From: Amphibalanus amphitrite
Taxonomy: Eukaryota; Arthropoda; Thecostraca; Balanomorpha; Balanidae
Assembly (NCBI RefSeq): GCF_019059575.1
Contig: NW_024882729.1
Location: forward strand, 124,001 to 188,000
Length of the DNA stretch: 64,000 nucleotides
Direction of reading: 5' to 3'
Below the pieces are notes generated by a model. The model made no database searches and was not told the origin of the DNA. It saw only the letters and a list, made by a program, of their open reading frames with translations. Below, one piece after another: positions 31,478-44,700 of the stretch. A program made the translations under genes and the position numbers. The stretch's first letter is position 1; every line of letters starts with the position of its first letter.

Positions 31478-32600
31478 CTGGAATGAAGAGTCGGGCGGAT
31501 GCGTTATTCAACAGGCAGGAAGTAAAAAAAATTTAGATTGACTTCAGAGACCATGAGCCTACTCCGAAAATAAAATAATGCACTTGACATGTAAAGTGCA
31601 GCTAGATAAAATATTGCACTAATCAGCAAGAACATATGTTTATTAAAATCAGCCAAATTTATACCTAAATCAATTGACCCCAAAATGGCAAGCTGATTCA
31701 AGCTGATGCCATTGACCCCAATGGCAAGCTATTCCTGATTTATCTTCATTTGAAAGATTTGTCTAAATACCACATGCATAATTTAAGCTATGGGGCATTT
31801 ATACAACATATAAATACTTACTGCATTGAATGGTCTTGCATATGAATTGTCTTCATCCAATGCATTCATCCATGCATTTGAAGAGCGTTGTGATATTGCT
31901 TATTATTGTCAATCACAAGTAATATAGATAATACACAACACTTGACAAGCCAAAAATTAACCTTACTTCAGTTCTTCAATATTCGATTACTTGCCATTCA
32001 CCCAATCTTGCACCAGCCGCTCGTCACTGCACAAAGCGTGATCCAACGCGATCGAAAAATGGCGATCGCTTCCGGTGGACGCTAGAACGTGGTACCGCGG
32101 GCGTGGTCTTGATGAAAGCCATTACACTGATTAAACCACAACCCCTTCTTCTTAAACCCGATGCTAGTTCGTGCAAAACCTTCAAAGGGTTTATCTTTCG
32201 CGCGCTTGGTGTGACGTAATATCACGTGACTAGGGAGAACGACTGAAGAACCGGTGTTGGTCGAGTTGAAGCCCCCTGGGGCCGCTAAGACTGCACGCGA
32301 AGAAGCAGCACGTGTCTTCGGTCTATGTGAAACACTGTGTGTGTTCTTCATGAACCAGACGTTCTGCTTTGCCTCTAAGCCAGTTTACCCTAATACCCAA
32401 AAAACCTATGTGTGGAATATTTTAAGATGCTTTTGCATAACGTTCTTTCAACTTGTTTTCAGTGCTCTACAGCAGCTGCGCTCTGGCCGTCCACGCCAGC
32501 TGTCCACACTACGCCACGTCCACAGCACACCGAACGTCCGTTGTCCACATCCATTGTCCACCTCAGCCTTCTGTTACGGACCGCAGGCCCACAGGCTCGT
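31478..32600 (-). other. Downstream flank of the channel gene
   Basis: 3' UTR and spacer of the minus-strand channel gene. A minus-strand segment near 32045-32075 (CGGAAGCGATCGCCATTTTT) joins ETS-like and YY1-like motifs and could be a promoter for the exon at 31359. This is speculative. Confidence 0.35.
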
Positions 32601-32744
32601 TTACTCCTGGCTGTCGTTCAGGTAGTAACTCCAGTAGGCAATGTTGAATATGAAGAAGGCCACTGGCAAGAAGGCACGAGAACCCTTCTCCAGCAGCGCT
32701 GCCTTGTCCTTCCCGGTCCACCTCCCCTCCAGGGTCCAGGCCGC
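32601..32744 (-). CDS. Channel last exon: TM4 and C-terminus
   Basis: After CTTTTCTTCACAG: AAWTLEGRWTGKDKAALLEK, GSRAFLPVAFFIFNIAYWSY, YLNDSQE-stop. The F-x-x-F-N-x-x-YW TM4 signature is clear. It starts in phase 0 whereas the TM3 exon ends in phase 2, so a loop exon between them is missing from this annotation. Confidence 0.9.
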   Translation of the reverse strand, partial: AAWTLEGRWTGKDKAALLEKGSRAFLPVAFFIFNIAYWSYYLNDSQE

Positions 32745-35700
32745 CTGTGAAGAAAAGGTGGGCAGTTGGGTGTGTAATGTGTATAAAATATGCCGCGAAA
32801 GACCACGTCTCAAGAGCGTCACAACCGTCCTTTCTCAGTAATTATACCTAACACAAAACATAATCTAACCTGACTCAAACTTACTACAACCTACCAATCT
32901 ACCAACCTACAACCTACAACCTATAACCTACAAATTCTTCTGCGGCATATATACCGTGGTGGTAAATATGGTTTGTGGCATATATGAATGCCCCCCCCCC
33001 CCCCCCCGCGGGCAATGGATTAGCTTTTACCGGCATTGTAGTTGGTGTGCCAGCCAACTGTGCTGTAAAGCCAGTTATGTTGAAAGTTGAAACTTTCAGT
33101 TTTTCCTTGACCTGACATTGACCTGACCTGTGACCTACGTAGGCAAACAATTGTGTGCTTCATAAATCCACCTTGTTGAAAGCTTACGATTGTCGTTTTC
33201 CCAGTCTTTAACCCGTGACCTGGTGGGGGGGGCTATTTTTTGCCCCCCCCCCCCTCCAGACTTTTCGATATATCTCCAGAACCGCTGGGCCGATCGTCAC
33301 CAAACTTTCAGTACCCTCCCGGACATCAATTTTACATATGGTGACCAAAAATTTTTTCAAAGGCTATGATAGATTGACCGGAAATGACGTCAGAGTGACG
33401 TCATGTTCTGCCGTTTTCGACCCAAAAAAGGGTTTCGCGGGAAGAGCTGTCAGGCCTATAGCTTTTCAAATACAGAAAATGATAAGGACATAAAAGCTGT
33501 AGAATTGACAGGGCTACAAAACTGCTATCTCGGATTTTTGAAATTTTTGGATTTTGACCCCCAAAAATCAAAAAATATTTTTTTGGATATAATGATCGAA
33601 AAATCCAAAAAGTTTTTTGAATTTCGCAAAAACCGGAATACATGTGATAGTCCTTACCGCCTTCCATCCACATACCAAATTTGAGATTGATAACTCTTTT
33701 TTGGCGAAGTTATAGCGAAAAAACTGTTCGAAATTGATGACGTCAAATTTTCAAACTCAATTTTTATCAATTCTAGACCCCGTAGCGCAAAACAAAGACC
33801 ACCATTAGACTCCCCGTGACGAGCTGCATCGAATCAATACCCATTTTATGCAAAACTATCAATTTTAAAATTTGACCTTTTTTGGCCTGACCTTGACCTG
33901 ACCTTGACCTGAACTTAACCAGAAAGTGACCTAAGCCGTACCTGATAGTCTTATAACCAACACCATTGAGTTGGAAATGAAAAATTGGCCATAAAACATG
34001 CATCACACAACCTTAGTAAAGTTGGGCTCATGTGACCTGACCTGTGACCCTCGGTGACCTGACCTGTGACCTGACCTGGTATTGTCAGTGACCTCTAATA
34101 GCAACATATCTACTAGGCAACTGACGCCCTATCGCTGATTCTCGACAAAATGCGTTTTCCTCGGTGTTATAGCGCATTCCCTAGAAGACCCGTGAACGGT
34201 GAAACATTTCATCTTTGACCTGACCTGTGACGTCATCGGTGACCCCGAGGTCAATGAAATTTGGTTTCCCCCGACAAATTTGACTGGCCTTTCGAACGCC
34301 GTTTGAATTTTGCGGATCCGTCCAGTAGTTTCGGAGATACGAGGGGGGCAAAAAATAGCCCCCCCCCCCCCACCAGCTCGCGTTATAAACAGACCCCACC
34401 AGGGCGCGGGTTAAATGACCATCCCTTCGGAAGTTAGACAAGGGGCAGAATCCCCCCCCCCCCCCCCGTGGAGCGCTTATGGCTGAATAGCCCAGCTGGG
34501 AGCGGGCTAAATACCTAATGTTTTGGCCCAGAACGAACACTAATCGTGTTATAGAATGAGCCAGATTGTGTTGAAAGCTGGCCATCAAACTCAAAGTAAA
34601 CGAAACATGTGTGCACATTACACAAATGATATCCGTATTCGCTTTTATTTGGATATGGTTTGGTCATCTACAATGTAAGCATTCATGAGACACTAAAAGC
34701 TAATGGCCCTCAGCAGCGAAGCGCTAAGGGCCATCATAGAATATGCTGATTGCTGATGACATTTGCTAATCGTTCTGCTAATAACTAAGCCCACAGTCGT
34801 CAACGGCTGGCCAGCGGCCGTCACAGCAGTGGAGCATTTTGGTGGTCTGGCTGGACCATTCTTCGGCATGGTAACTCCAGACCTTGATTATGCCGAGCCG
34901 GCCGTATAACATTGTTAATGCCAACCCTTGGCTCCACCGCCAAGGTATAGACGGCTCCAACGTTCCACCGCCACTTCCCACAATCACGCATGATTATTTC
35001 ATGAGCTTTTGTGAGGTTCAACCAGCGTTTTAACATGACTTGCCTCCGCGATCTATTACGTTAAATGTTCTGCGATGTTCATGGTGGTGTTTCGAGGGAA
35101 ACACATTCCTCATCGTTGCAAACGATGACCTGTGACATTGGTACAAAATGCCAGCGTTCGTGACAGATGCGTGTCACAGTTTTGAAGGAACGTATCATGT
35201 GTAAAATGAACCATGGGTGCAAGAGTCTCCGATTAAATTTAACAAAAAAAAAAGTTAAGCTTTTTCAAAAGTGTTACAGACACTGAGACTTGGCGTTCTA
35301 CACTACAAACCAGGGACGTAGCAAGGGGGAGGGGGAGGGGGCCGTGCCCCCCCCCCCCCCAAGATCCCCCCTGAAGGGGAGAAATAAAATGAAATTCAAC
35401 AAAAATAAAATAGATAAAAAGAACTGCACCAAACCCCCAAAAATAGTGGGCCAAATCCGAAAAGTTTTCCTATTTGGAGGGGGTGCAACACTAGGTCGCG
35501 ACCTTTGGCCCCTCCCTGAGCAAAATCCTGGCTACGTGCCTGCTACAAACCTTTCCATTTTTCTCCGGCACCACCTGCGGACTGGAACTGTCAGTGTATG
35601 ATAACCTGTAAACGAGACAAAACATTCGGTGTGAGGGGCAGAGAAAAACTACGGCACTACACTACCGTGTAATTCATTTCTGAAATCCATTCTGCTATAT

Positions 35701-38700
35701 TATTGACATAATCGTACCTACCATAAGTCATAGTTATTAGTTCTAGAGTCATTGAACGTGCCTTAGCTGACTTCTCTGAGGCGCTGTGTAGGCGGCCGAC
35801 GGTGACATAGCGCCGAATGATAAATTATCGAATGCTTTCCTACACACTGCCAAACGCTAATGCAATCAACAATAGCCTCTAATTGCTCGGCTTATTCTTG
35901 TCAACGATTCAGTTCATCCACGGCACAATGCTCACACACTGTTAAAAAAGATTAGCAGTTTAGTGCTAAATCGTGCGCTATTCATTTGCTAATCAGGTTG
36001 TATTTTGCACCTTCATACTTTTTACGAACTTTTTCCTAGTTTTCTATGGCATTCCTTTCATTTTAGCAGGCTCAATTGGTAGCTTCCTACACTGTAAAAA
36101 AAAGTTAAGTAGTTTACCTGCTATTCTCGCGCCAAATTTCAGCACTTTATAGCTGCTATTTTCGGCTGCTAACAGCGCTGTAAATCGGTTCCAGCTAAAA
36201 TTTTAGTAGCCTTAAGCTGCTAAATTACCTGCTAATCGTGGTGCTAATTAACGTGTTGCGTTTATGCACCCTAAAATAGCAGCTATGAGCTGCTGAAATT
36301 TGGCGCGAGAATAGCAGGTAAACTGCTTAACTTTTTTACAGTGTACTTGTTCTGCTGGACCTGCTATTTAAGCTGCTAAAAGACATGTTTTGCAAAGGTG
36401 CTAAATCATTGGCGGGAAAGGTTAGCATCATAGGACTGATACCAAACGGCGAGTACATAAAAGTCTGCTAAACGACTGCTAACTTTTTGTGTTTGTAAAT
36501 TTGTAGCAGTTTTAGCCTGCTAGACCGATTGCGCACTTCCGCGCGGCGGCGCCATTTTATTATTGAAGTGTTAGACGGTGCTGCAGTGCATCCAGGTGCG
36601 TCGCGACATTCCGACCGGACTGTGCAGTGCATGTGTGTCGAGTGGACGTGGTGTGGGATCACCGTGAGATGAGTGTGTTCCTTATGTTGAAATTTGTTAG
36701 TGTCGTCTGAAGAAATTGAATAGCATTTTCCTGGGCTGGCGTGTGGTTACCGAGTATGGGTAACGGCCGGCGTGGCCGCGTGTGCTCGCTGGTGAGAATA
36801 CGTCATGCCTTCGGGCTGTGCAGTGGGCACGGCAGCTGCCGACCGGCGCGGATACGTTTATGCGTGTTGACTGTTGCTGCTCTGGTCTTACGCGCGATTA
36901 TCGAGTGTGCAGCCAGCATGTGCTCGCTGGTTGGGACCAGCTGCCACCATACTCTGCACGGCAGCCGTCCGACCGGCACCGATTTTCTGTGGTTTGTGGC
37001 ACACCGCTGCTATGTTACGCTCATGGGGTGTGGTTTTGAAGTCCTAAAAGTGCGTGCTTTGAGTTGCGTGCGTTAATTAAGTTGCGTGCGTGCCTAATAG
37101 GGTAGGTATGCAGGCGTTCGGCATTGTCAGCGGCCATTTATTTCGCATTGCGTTAATTTTACGTATGGATATAACTTGTAATTGAGTTTATGAGGTGCAA
37201 AATTTAGCAGTTTAAAATTGTTAATATGATGCTAAGTGGTGACTTCTTTCGTTTTTAGCAGTCATTTAGCACAAAATAACGAACTTAAAACGGCTGAAAT
37301 TTGGCGCCGAGGGTAGGGTTAGTAAATGCAACACGTTAATTAGCACCACGAATAGCAGGTAATTTAGCAGCTCAAGGCTACTAAAATTTTAGCAGGAACC
37401 GATTAACAGGGCTGATAGCAGCCGAAAATAGCAGTTAAAAAGTGCTGAAATTTGGCGCGAGAATAGCAGGTGAAACTGCTAACCTTTTTTACAGTGCAGG
37501 ACCATGGAATGCTGCGATCGATATAGTCAATAGATAAAGGCCACGGACTACTGAGCAATAACACTAAATTTGCTATTTCGCTGAAAGGTATCATGCGTTC
37601 GAATTGAAAAATTAAAGGTGTAGCTAGTCCTCACCTTAGGACAACGATGTACTCGACGATAGTGAAGAGCACGAAGACGATGCAGGTCAGGTTCCAGATG
37701 TCCAGAGCTTTTACGTAGCTCACCTCTGGCATGCTCTGGCTGCGGCAAACCATGGGTAGGATGTCACTTCACTACCATGATGCATTGTGGCCGTTTTCAC
37801 GACGGGACGTTCGCGGTGGAACCTATTTGATACCTGGAAAGTACCAACCTTTTAATGCCTTATAATCCTTACAACTGATTTCTTTTGCCTTCAAAATATG
37901 TTAAAAAGTTGTAATCCAGGCAATTTTTGACATCAAATTGCTTATTTCTTTATCAACAAAGCAATTTTCGGTTCTAGTAGCCCACCTTTCGACTATGAGG
38001 GATCAAATCAGCCTGGCAACTAGATACCCGGCTCCTGTTTCACCGGCCCGACACTGCGCGCGCCCTGGTGGCGCCTGGGCGCAACAAAATCGCCGCCGCC
38101 TCAGCAGTGACCTTGACCTCCGCCGTCTGCCGCGGCTCCAAAGCCAAGCCAGCGTGGAATTGGGAGCGCTCGGTCACCTGCAGCTGGCAGCTCAGTATGT
38201 TTTCTAATCATTGTACCTACTAGCAGTATATCGATTTGAAAATGTCACAAATGTGCTTACGCATTAGGTCTTCGTGAGTAGTAAACCTTTAGATTAAATA
38301 AATTAATGTAATGTTTAATAGATAAACAGCAAAGTAACTGACCGCTCATTCGAAAGCTGGGAAACCTACTATAAATAACTACTAAAATTCCTGAGGAACC
38401 AAAGGACCAAACAGGGCATCAAATAGATGCCTGCTATTCCGTCGTGAAAACGGCCTGTATGATCATGTTAGCATCGCCGTGTGATAGCACGGTGGTGCCA
38501 TTGTGCTAACACGGATACTCCCGTTATTTCATCATGCATCATGTGATGCCGCCATGATCCCGGCATATGGTATCACCATGTGATCCCGGCGATGAGTATA
38601 CTTACACGTTGGCGTTGAAGAGGCCCGTTAGTGTCAGCAGAGTGGTGATCACCAGCACCATTCTGCCCGGCACCAGTTCTGGAGGGACCTGAGGTCAAAC

Positions 38701-41700
38701 AGCTAGTGTCAGTGGGGTGGTGATCACCAACACCATTCTGCCTGGCACCAGTTCTGGAGGGACCTGGGGTCAAACGGTTAGTGTCAGTACGGTGATGTGT
38801 CTGATCACCAACACCATTCTGCCCGGCACCAGTTCTGGAGGGTCCTGGGGTCAAACAGTTAGTGTCAGTGGGGTGGTGATCAATATCACCATTCTGCCCT
38901 GCACCAGTTCTGGGAGGATCTGAGGTCAAACGGAACAGTTGGGGTCAGCGCAAACAGAGTGCTTCCAATCGCTCTGTGAGTTATAAATACTTTGTGATGC
39001 GGTCGGTTGAATATTCCTTTCCTGTTACTTTTTCTATTGATTACTGAAAGCTTGTGCTCGATATATAAATATACTTTGAGAAAGGATTGCGCTGTCCGAT
39101 TGAAAAATAAGCCTGAGTGGTCCTGAAAAGGGCATTTCGAACTTATTCCAGCACGGATCAGTAAGAGTACAAACATATGCGATGCAGAATTTATGCAATT
39201 TGCAAGCTTTTACGATGCAAGCTGATAGGTATGCTTCAATGTTTAAACGAACGAAACGTTTATATGCAGCATCACACTACAGCCGACTACCGACATTCAA
39301 GGGCCAAAGAATTACAGCCTTTTGAATAGTCTATTAGAAGTTCATAACACATAACACTTGAGCTCACCCAAAGCGACAGCCAGCTGACGAAGATGAGCAT
39401 AAAGCTGGGCACGAATACGGACAGGACAGAGTTCCGCACTTTGCGCGTCAGCAGCACCTCGAAGCTGACCTCACTCAGGGCCCCTGAGGGCACAGAGCGC
39501 ACCGATTACACATCATGCTTTCACAATTGATTGTGAGGGAAACTGCGGGAGCGAAGTTATCCCAGTGCGTTGTTATTAGTGGTGTGGAGACGTTCATTTT
39601 TCAGCACCGTTAATTCAATTTACTGCGGGGATTAAAACTTACAGTGTCTTCTAAAATTCAGGAGAATAGGTCAGAAGATTGCTAGACAATAACCGAGAGC
39701 TCCGAAACATAACCAGAATAAATAGGCTTAAAGAAAGTGGCATATTTCCTTCAACCCACGAGTTACTGGAAGAGGTCGGCGCTAAACGCCCCCACCTTTT
39801 CGCCGCAGTATAGCTATATAAGACTAGACGTCCAGTACGAGGCTCCATACTCCTAGTACAGTCTGTCTTAAAAGTACCGCGCAAAGTGGCGGTGGATCCA
39901 TCGAGCCTGACTGAGGAGGGGCCTGCTAAATTTGGGTCACCGAAGCAATGGACATCCTCGTCCATTCCGCAGCTCAATTGGTTCGGTGACTTTCAAATTA
40001 AAGCAGACCTTTCTCGGTCAGGCTTTATGGATCCACCGCGACTTTGCGCGGTACTTTTAACCCACGAGCCGCTGGGGGGGGCATAAAGTTGCCCCCCCCT
40101 TTACGTTTTGTGAAATATCTCCGAAACCTGATGAGCTACGAACGTGAAACTTGGCATAGCTTCAAATGAATACCTAGGCAATGTTTGAGGAAAGTTTGGT
40201 GGTTGTAGCACCTAAGATGACGTCACAGTGACGTCATAAAGTTTTGTCGTTTTCCGATATGGACCGTTTCTGATGACGCTGAGCATGAAACTCGACTGTA
40301 AATGAACTAGACAGCACCTGCTGTCATCCTAAAACATCTTACTACACTTCCATCTAGTTTCTGACCAATAATTGGCCCTTTATATTCGGTCCCATATATG
40401 TGATGTATCGTGAGGAATATGAGAGTCGCAAATCTATAATTTCACTTATGACGTCACTGTGACGTCATTTCAAATGAGATCGACACCAAATTTGGACACA
40501 ACCTCGGCTAGGTATTCAGGAAGATGTGTGCAAAGTTTCGCTTCTCTATCTCTTCGCGTTGCGACGATATCGTCGCAGAAGTAAAGGGGGGGCAACTTTA
40601 TGCCCCCCCCCCCAGCGGCCGGCGGGTGGCGCGGAGGCCCAGCGGCCGCCGGGTTAAGACAGACTGTACATGTTACTGAAAGCCGAATTTCAAGTGTTTG
40701 ACCTGACCTTGACCCGACCCGTAACCTCGACGTTCAACTTTCAAGCACTCATTCGAATCGTCTCGTTGCGTTCTTTCGTTTGCCGCCTAGTGCGTTGCGC
40801 TTCGCCTGTATTTGGTTCTCGAGATATCGGGTAGGGACATTTACCGCTCCCTTCCCCCTCCCCGAAGCAACTGGCGGGCGGCGAGATACCCCTGAAGCTG
40901 TCGGGTATTATTTGCGTATTTTACATTACACCTTAGCGGAGCGGGTGGCTCACCGGTGAGGGTATAGTCGACCTCTGGCTCGGCAATGCGTACATCATCG
41001 ACATTGAAACTGCGCGGCCGGGTGTCGAAATACAGCTCCACACCAGAGTGGTGCCAGGAAACCAGCATCACGTCATCAGTGTACATGTCTGAGGCACACA
41101 CAGGCGAACACACAGTGGGCGAGGTGGTTTTCCTGGGTGTAACAGAACATCGGGCAAAGTATACAATCACTTGTCACTAGACCACAATAATAGACAAGTT
41201 ATACCAGTATAACGCCTTTTGGGGCGACTAACGGAGCGAGCGAGAGAGTGGGCCTTGCACGTGCGAAATTGCAAGGGGGTACCCCCAATTGACTTGTGCA
41301 CGGCACCCTACTGACCGGTCTCTAGCGATGTGCCAAATTTGGGCACAATCGGCCCAGCCGTTCTCAAGATCTGGAAACGGCACCCTGCACGTGCGCACGT
41401 GCAAAATGGGTCCCAACTGACTTGTGCACGGCACCCTACTAACCGGTCCCTAACTGTGTACCAAATTTGAGCGCAATCGTTCGAGCCGTTCTCGAGATCT
41501 GGAAACGACCCCTGCACGTGCGCACGTGCAGCAGCACCCCAACTCTGGCACATGGATATGCAGTGCCTAGTGGGTGCCTACCTACATGCCAACTTTCAGC
41601 GCAATCGGCCAAGTAGTTACCGAGATATTGCAACAATTACAAAACTGACACCTCTTCGTTTTGCACGTGGCACGTGCATAAGGGATCACCCACATGCATC

Positions 41701-44700
41701 GGGAATAGTCCAATACTTGGTAGAAGGAATGAAGCTACCCTACAAAAATTACCGCATGTAAATCGGTCAAGTGGTTGCTGAGATATAAGCCTCGCAAAAG
41801 CGTCCGCACGGCCGGCCGGCCGGCCGGCCGCTCATACTCAGAAATTTCCGTTAATCTAAGGAAAGACTACGCTCGCTTCGCTCGCTCCGTAATTATTTTA
41901 CCTTAAATGACATTGAAAATAGTTACCTTAACAACAACAAGAATATCACAAATGATTTGTTTTAGAAATACCTCAATACAAAATTATACTTTTTTAATGC
42001 ATTTCTTGTTTTAGATTAAGTTTCGTTCACGGGCCATGATCACATCAATGCCAAAATATAAGATGATATATGCACCAGTATAACGCCTTTTGGGGCGACT
42101 GACGGAGCGAGCGAGAGGGTGGGCCTTGCACGTGCGAAATTTCGAGGGGGTACCTCCAACTGACGCACGGCACCTTACTAATCGGTCTCTAGCGATGTGC
42201 CAAATTTGAGCACAATCGGCCCAGCCGTTCTCGAGATCTGGAAGCGGCACCCTGCACGTGCGCACGTGCAAAATTGAAAATGAGTCCCAACTGACTTGTG
42301 CACGGCACCCTACTAACTGGTCCCTAACCGTGTACCAAATTTGAACGCCATCGGTCCAGCCGTTCTCGAGATCTGGAAACGACCCCTGCACGTGCGCACG
42401 TGCAGTAGCACCCCAATTCTGGCACATGGGTATGCAGTGCCTAGTGAGTGCCTATACCTACATGCCAACTTTCAGCGCAATCGTCCAAGTACTTACCGAG
42501 ATACATAAGGGGTCACCCACATGCATCGGGAATAGTCCAATACTTGGTAGAAGGAATGAAGCTACCCTACAAAAATTACCGCGTGTAACAAGTGGTTGCT
42601 GAGATATAAACCTCGCAAAAGCGTCCGCACGGCCGGCCGGCCGGCCGCTCATACTAAGAAATTTCCGTTAATCTAAGGAAAGACTCCGCTCGCTTCGCTC
42701 GCTCCGTAATGAGTACATATGTACATGAATGTAAAAAGTATGATTTTGTAAGCTGGTCATTCAAAAACAATCAATTGATTTAACTAAATGCCTTACATTC
42801 AGCAATCACTTAACAAGTTAAGAGAATAGATAATTAAGTATTGAACGAGGAATATGATAACGGATGTGCCACAGACACTAATCGAGGACTACTTACATGT
42901 TTGCAATCTCAGCTTGCATCTCTGTTTATCCATTGGGTATCTTTCGTATGTAAAGTAGCACTGGCTTCTGACGACATAAAGCCCCGACTGGAACGACAAA
43001 ACTCTGATGCTTGTTTTATGAACAGGTGCTAGAACACTGTATGCAAACATTGCGCGACATTAGTCGATTCAATAATTAGCAAAAGTAGGTACCGTTGCAG
43101 TAACAACTCGCTGTTTGACAGTGTTTAGAATGACGTTCGTCCAAAAGAGCCTTTCATAGTTTTCCCCTTGACTTATAATGGGGAGGTCTCAAAATTGATC
43201 TCACCCTAGGTCACCGATGTTAAAATTCCGAGATAAACATTTTGTGCATATAACCGTTGCTTTTATCAATCGCTGAAGTTTCAAAGCGATTGGTCGTTCA
43301 GTGTAGGTATGGCAGACATGGAAAATTGTTGTGGGGGTGGAAGTCACTTGACGTGACCTGGCAGTGGCGACCTGACCTTGAGTGACCTTAGTCTGAAATT
43401 TTCGCATGTGCAAAAAATGGCGTGGTGTGCTTGCAAAAAAACCGCAGGGGGTGCTCAAACACCATCCCCCCAGCAGGTCGCGGGTTAAAAGCTAAAATAG
43501 AAATAAAAATGCAATGAAAGAAGAAAGTGAACACTTCTTAACAAAATTGCTAAATAAATGCAATTTCATGCTTCAAACATTGCAGTGCTTTCCTATGAGT
43601 TTCTTAGGCGTGCAGCATGCTATAGATGAGCACCGATGGTGATGTAACGCACGTGAATGATGGTCTTGTTCCGGAATAAGGTAACACCAGCAGCTTCTAT
43701 CAGCAAGTACGGCTGCTTGATGCTCCGAACATTCACGAAAAACAGATCCGGGACCCATATCTTGTCCACTACTGACGTGTGTAGCTGCATAAAACTGGCA
43801 TTACCTATAAAAATGTAATGATATATAGCGATGAGCATTACCCTAAATGCATAAAAAACTATTTAATAATCACGTTAATCACGTTTAGATTTTGCATTTG
43901 CATCACAAGATAAGACAAACTTTACAGTGACACGACTTGCGAATATTCAACTTGGCTCTCGTGAAATATTGAACGTCATTGCTGGAGTCCTGAGCAGTGA
44001 GCACTATCTAGTGGCAATGGCGGGCTCCTCCGAACCCAGTACATGTAGGAAGTATGCACATTGTATTCAGCATGTGCGACTGATAGGCTTACCGGGCAAG
44101 GTGACGCGGGGATCCTCCCATATGGTGCGGATGTAGCAGCCCAGCTGTAAAACCTGTGGATAATGGTGACACTATGTGAAGACAGGGCACATTTATAGAG
44201 ATGGAAATGTGACTTGTGAGGGGTTTTCTGATTTATGCTATGTTGGCTTCATGTTTTTGTATCAATGTCAGGTGCATACTACATACCTTCCCTCGGTATC
44301 TACACTGAAAACAGTTTAACCCAGGGCCGACGAGTAAACTGGTGTTTCGCGGGTACCCCTATCCGCAACCATTTGTAACCACCCTCCCAGGAGTGCAGTA
44401 AGGTCCCATTGCAGTGTAGCCGTATCTGCCTCAGCGGTTATATCCGCTCAGAGCAGGTATGACTAAAAGGGGTTATCCTCCACGCCTACCCTTCGCCGAC
44501 CAAGTCACGAGGGCCAAAAAAACTCCCACGCTTGACCATATTTGAGGGAAATTATCTACATTATGACAATCTCACACCTAGAAAACATCGGTGAGAACGT
44601 TTCACATCGGTGGGAACGGTCAAATCGAATTCCCATAGAAAATTCGATATGACCCAGTCACCGGTAGTCGTACAGACCGCCCGAGATCAAGAAGATGTCT

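Larger units (their letters stand above)
35937..37496. mobile_element. CACTGT(T)AAAA / TTTTACAGTG inverted-repeat complex
   Basis: The right arm (37319-37496) is the reverse complement of 36090-36270 over ~180 bp. A further CACTGTTAAAAAAG end lies at 35937. A CpG-rich promoter-like stretch sits in the middle. Probably one or more non-autonomous TIR elements nested in each other, in the channel intron. Confidence 0.65.

Noticed and set aside
38700..38935. Mutually exclusive alternative TM2 exons
   Set aside because: The extra copies have acceptors but no donor, and one has a proline in the pore helix.
41204..42427. Minus-strand frames with recurrent DLENG and QIW motifs, suggesting a repeat protein
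   Set aside because: They are translations of the 125-bp units of a dispersed repeat, interrupted at different places in each copy.
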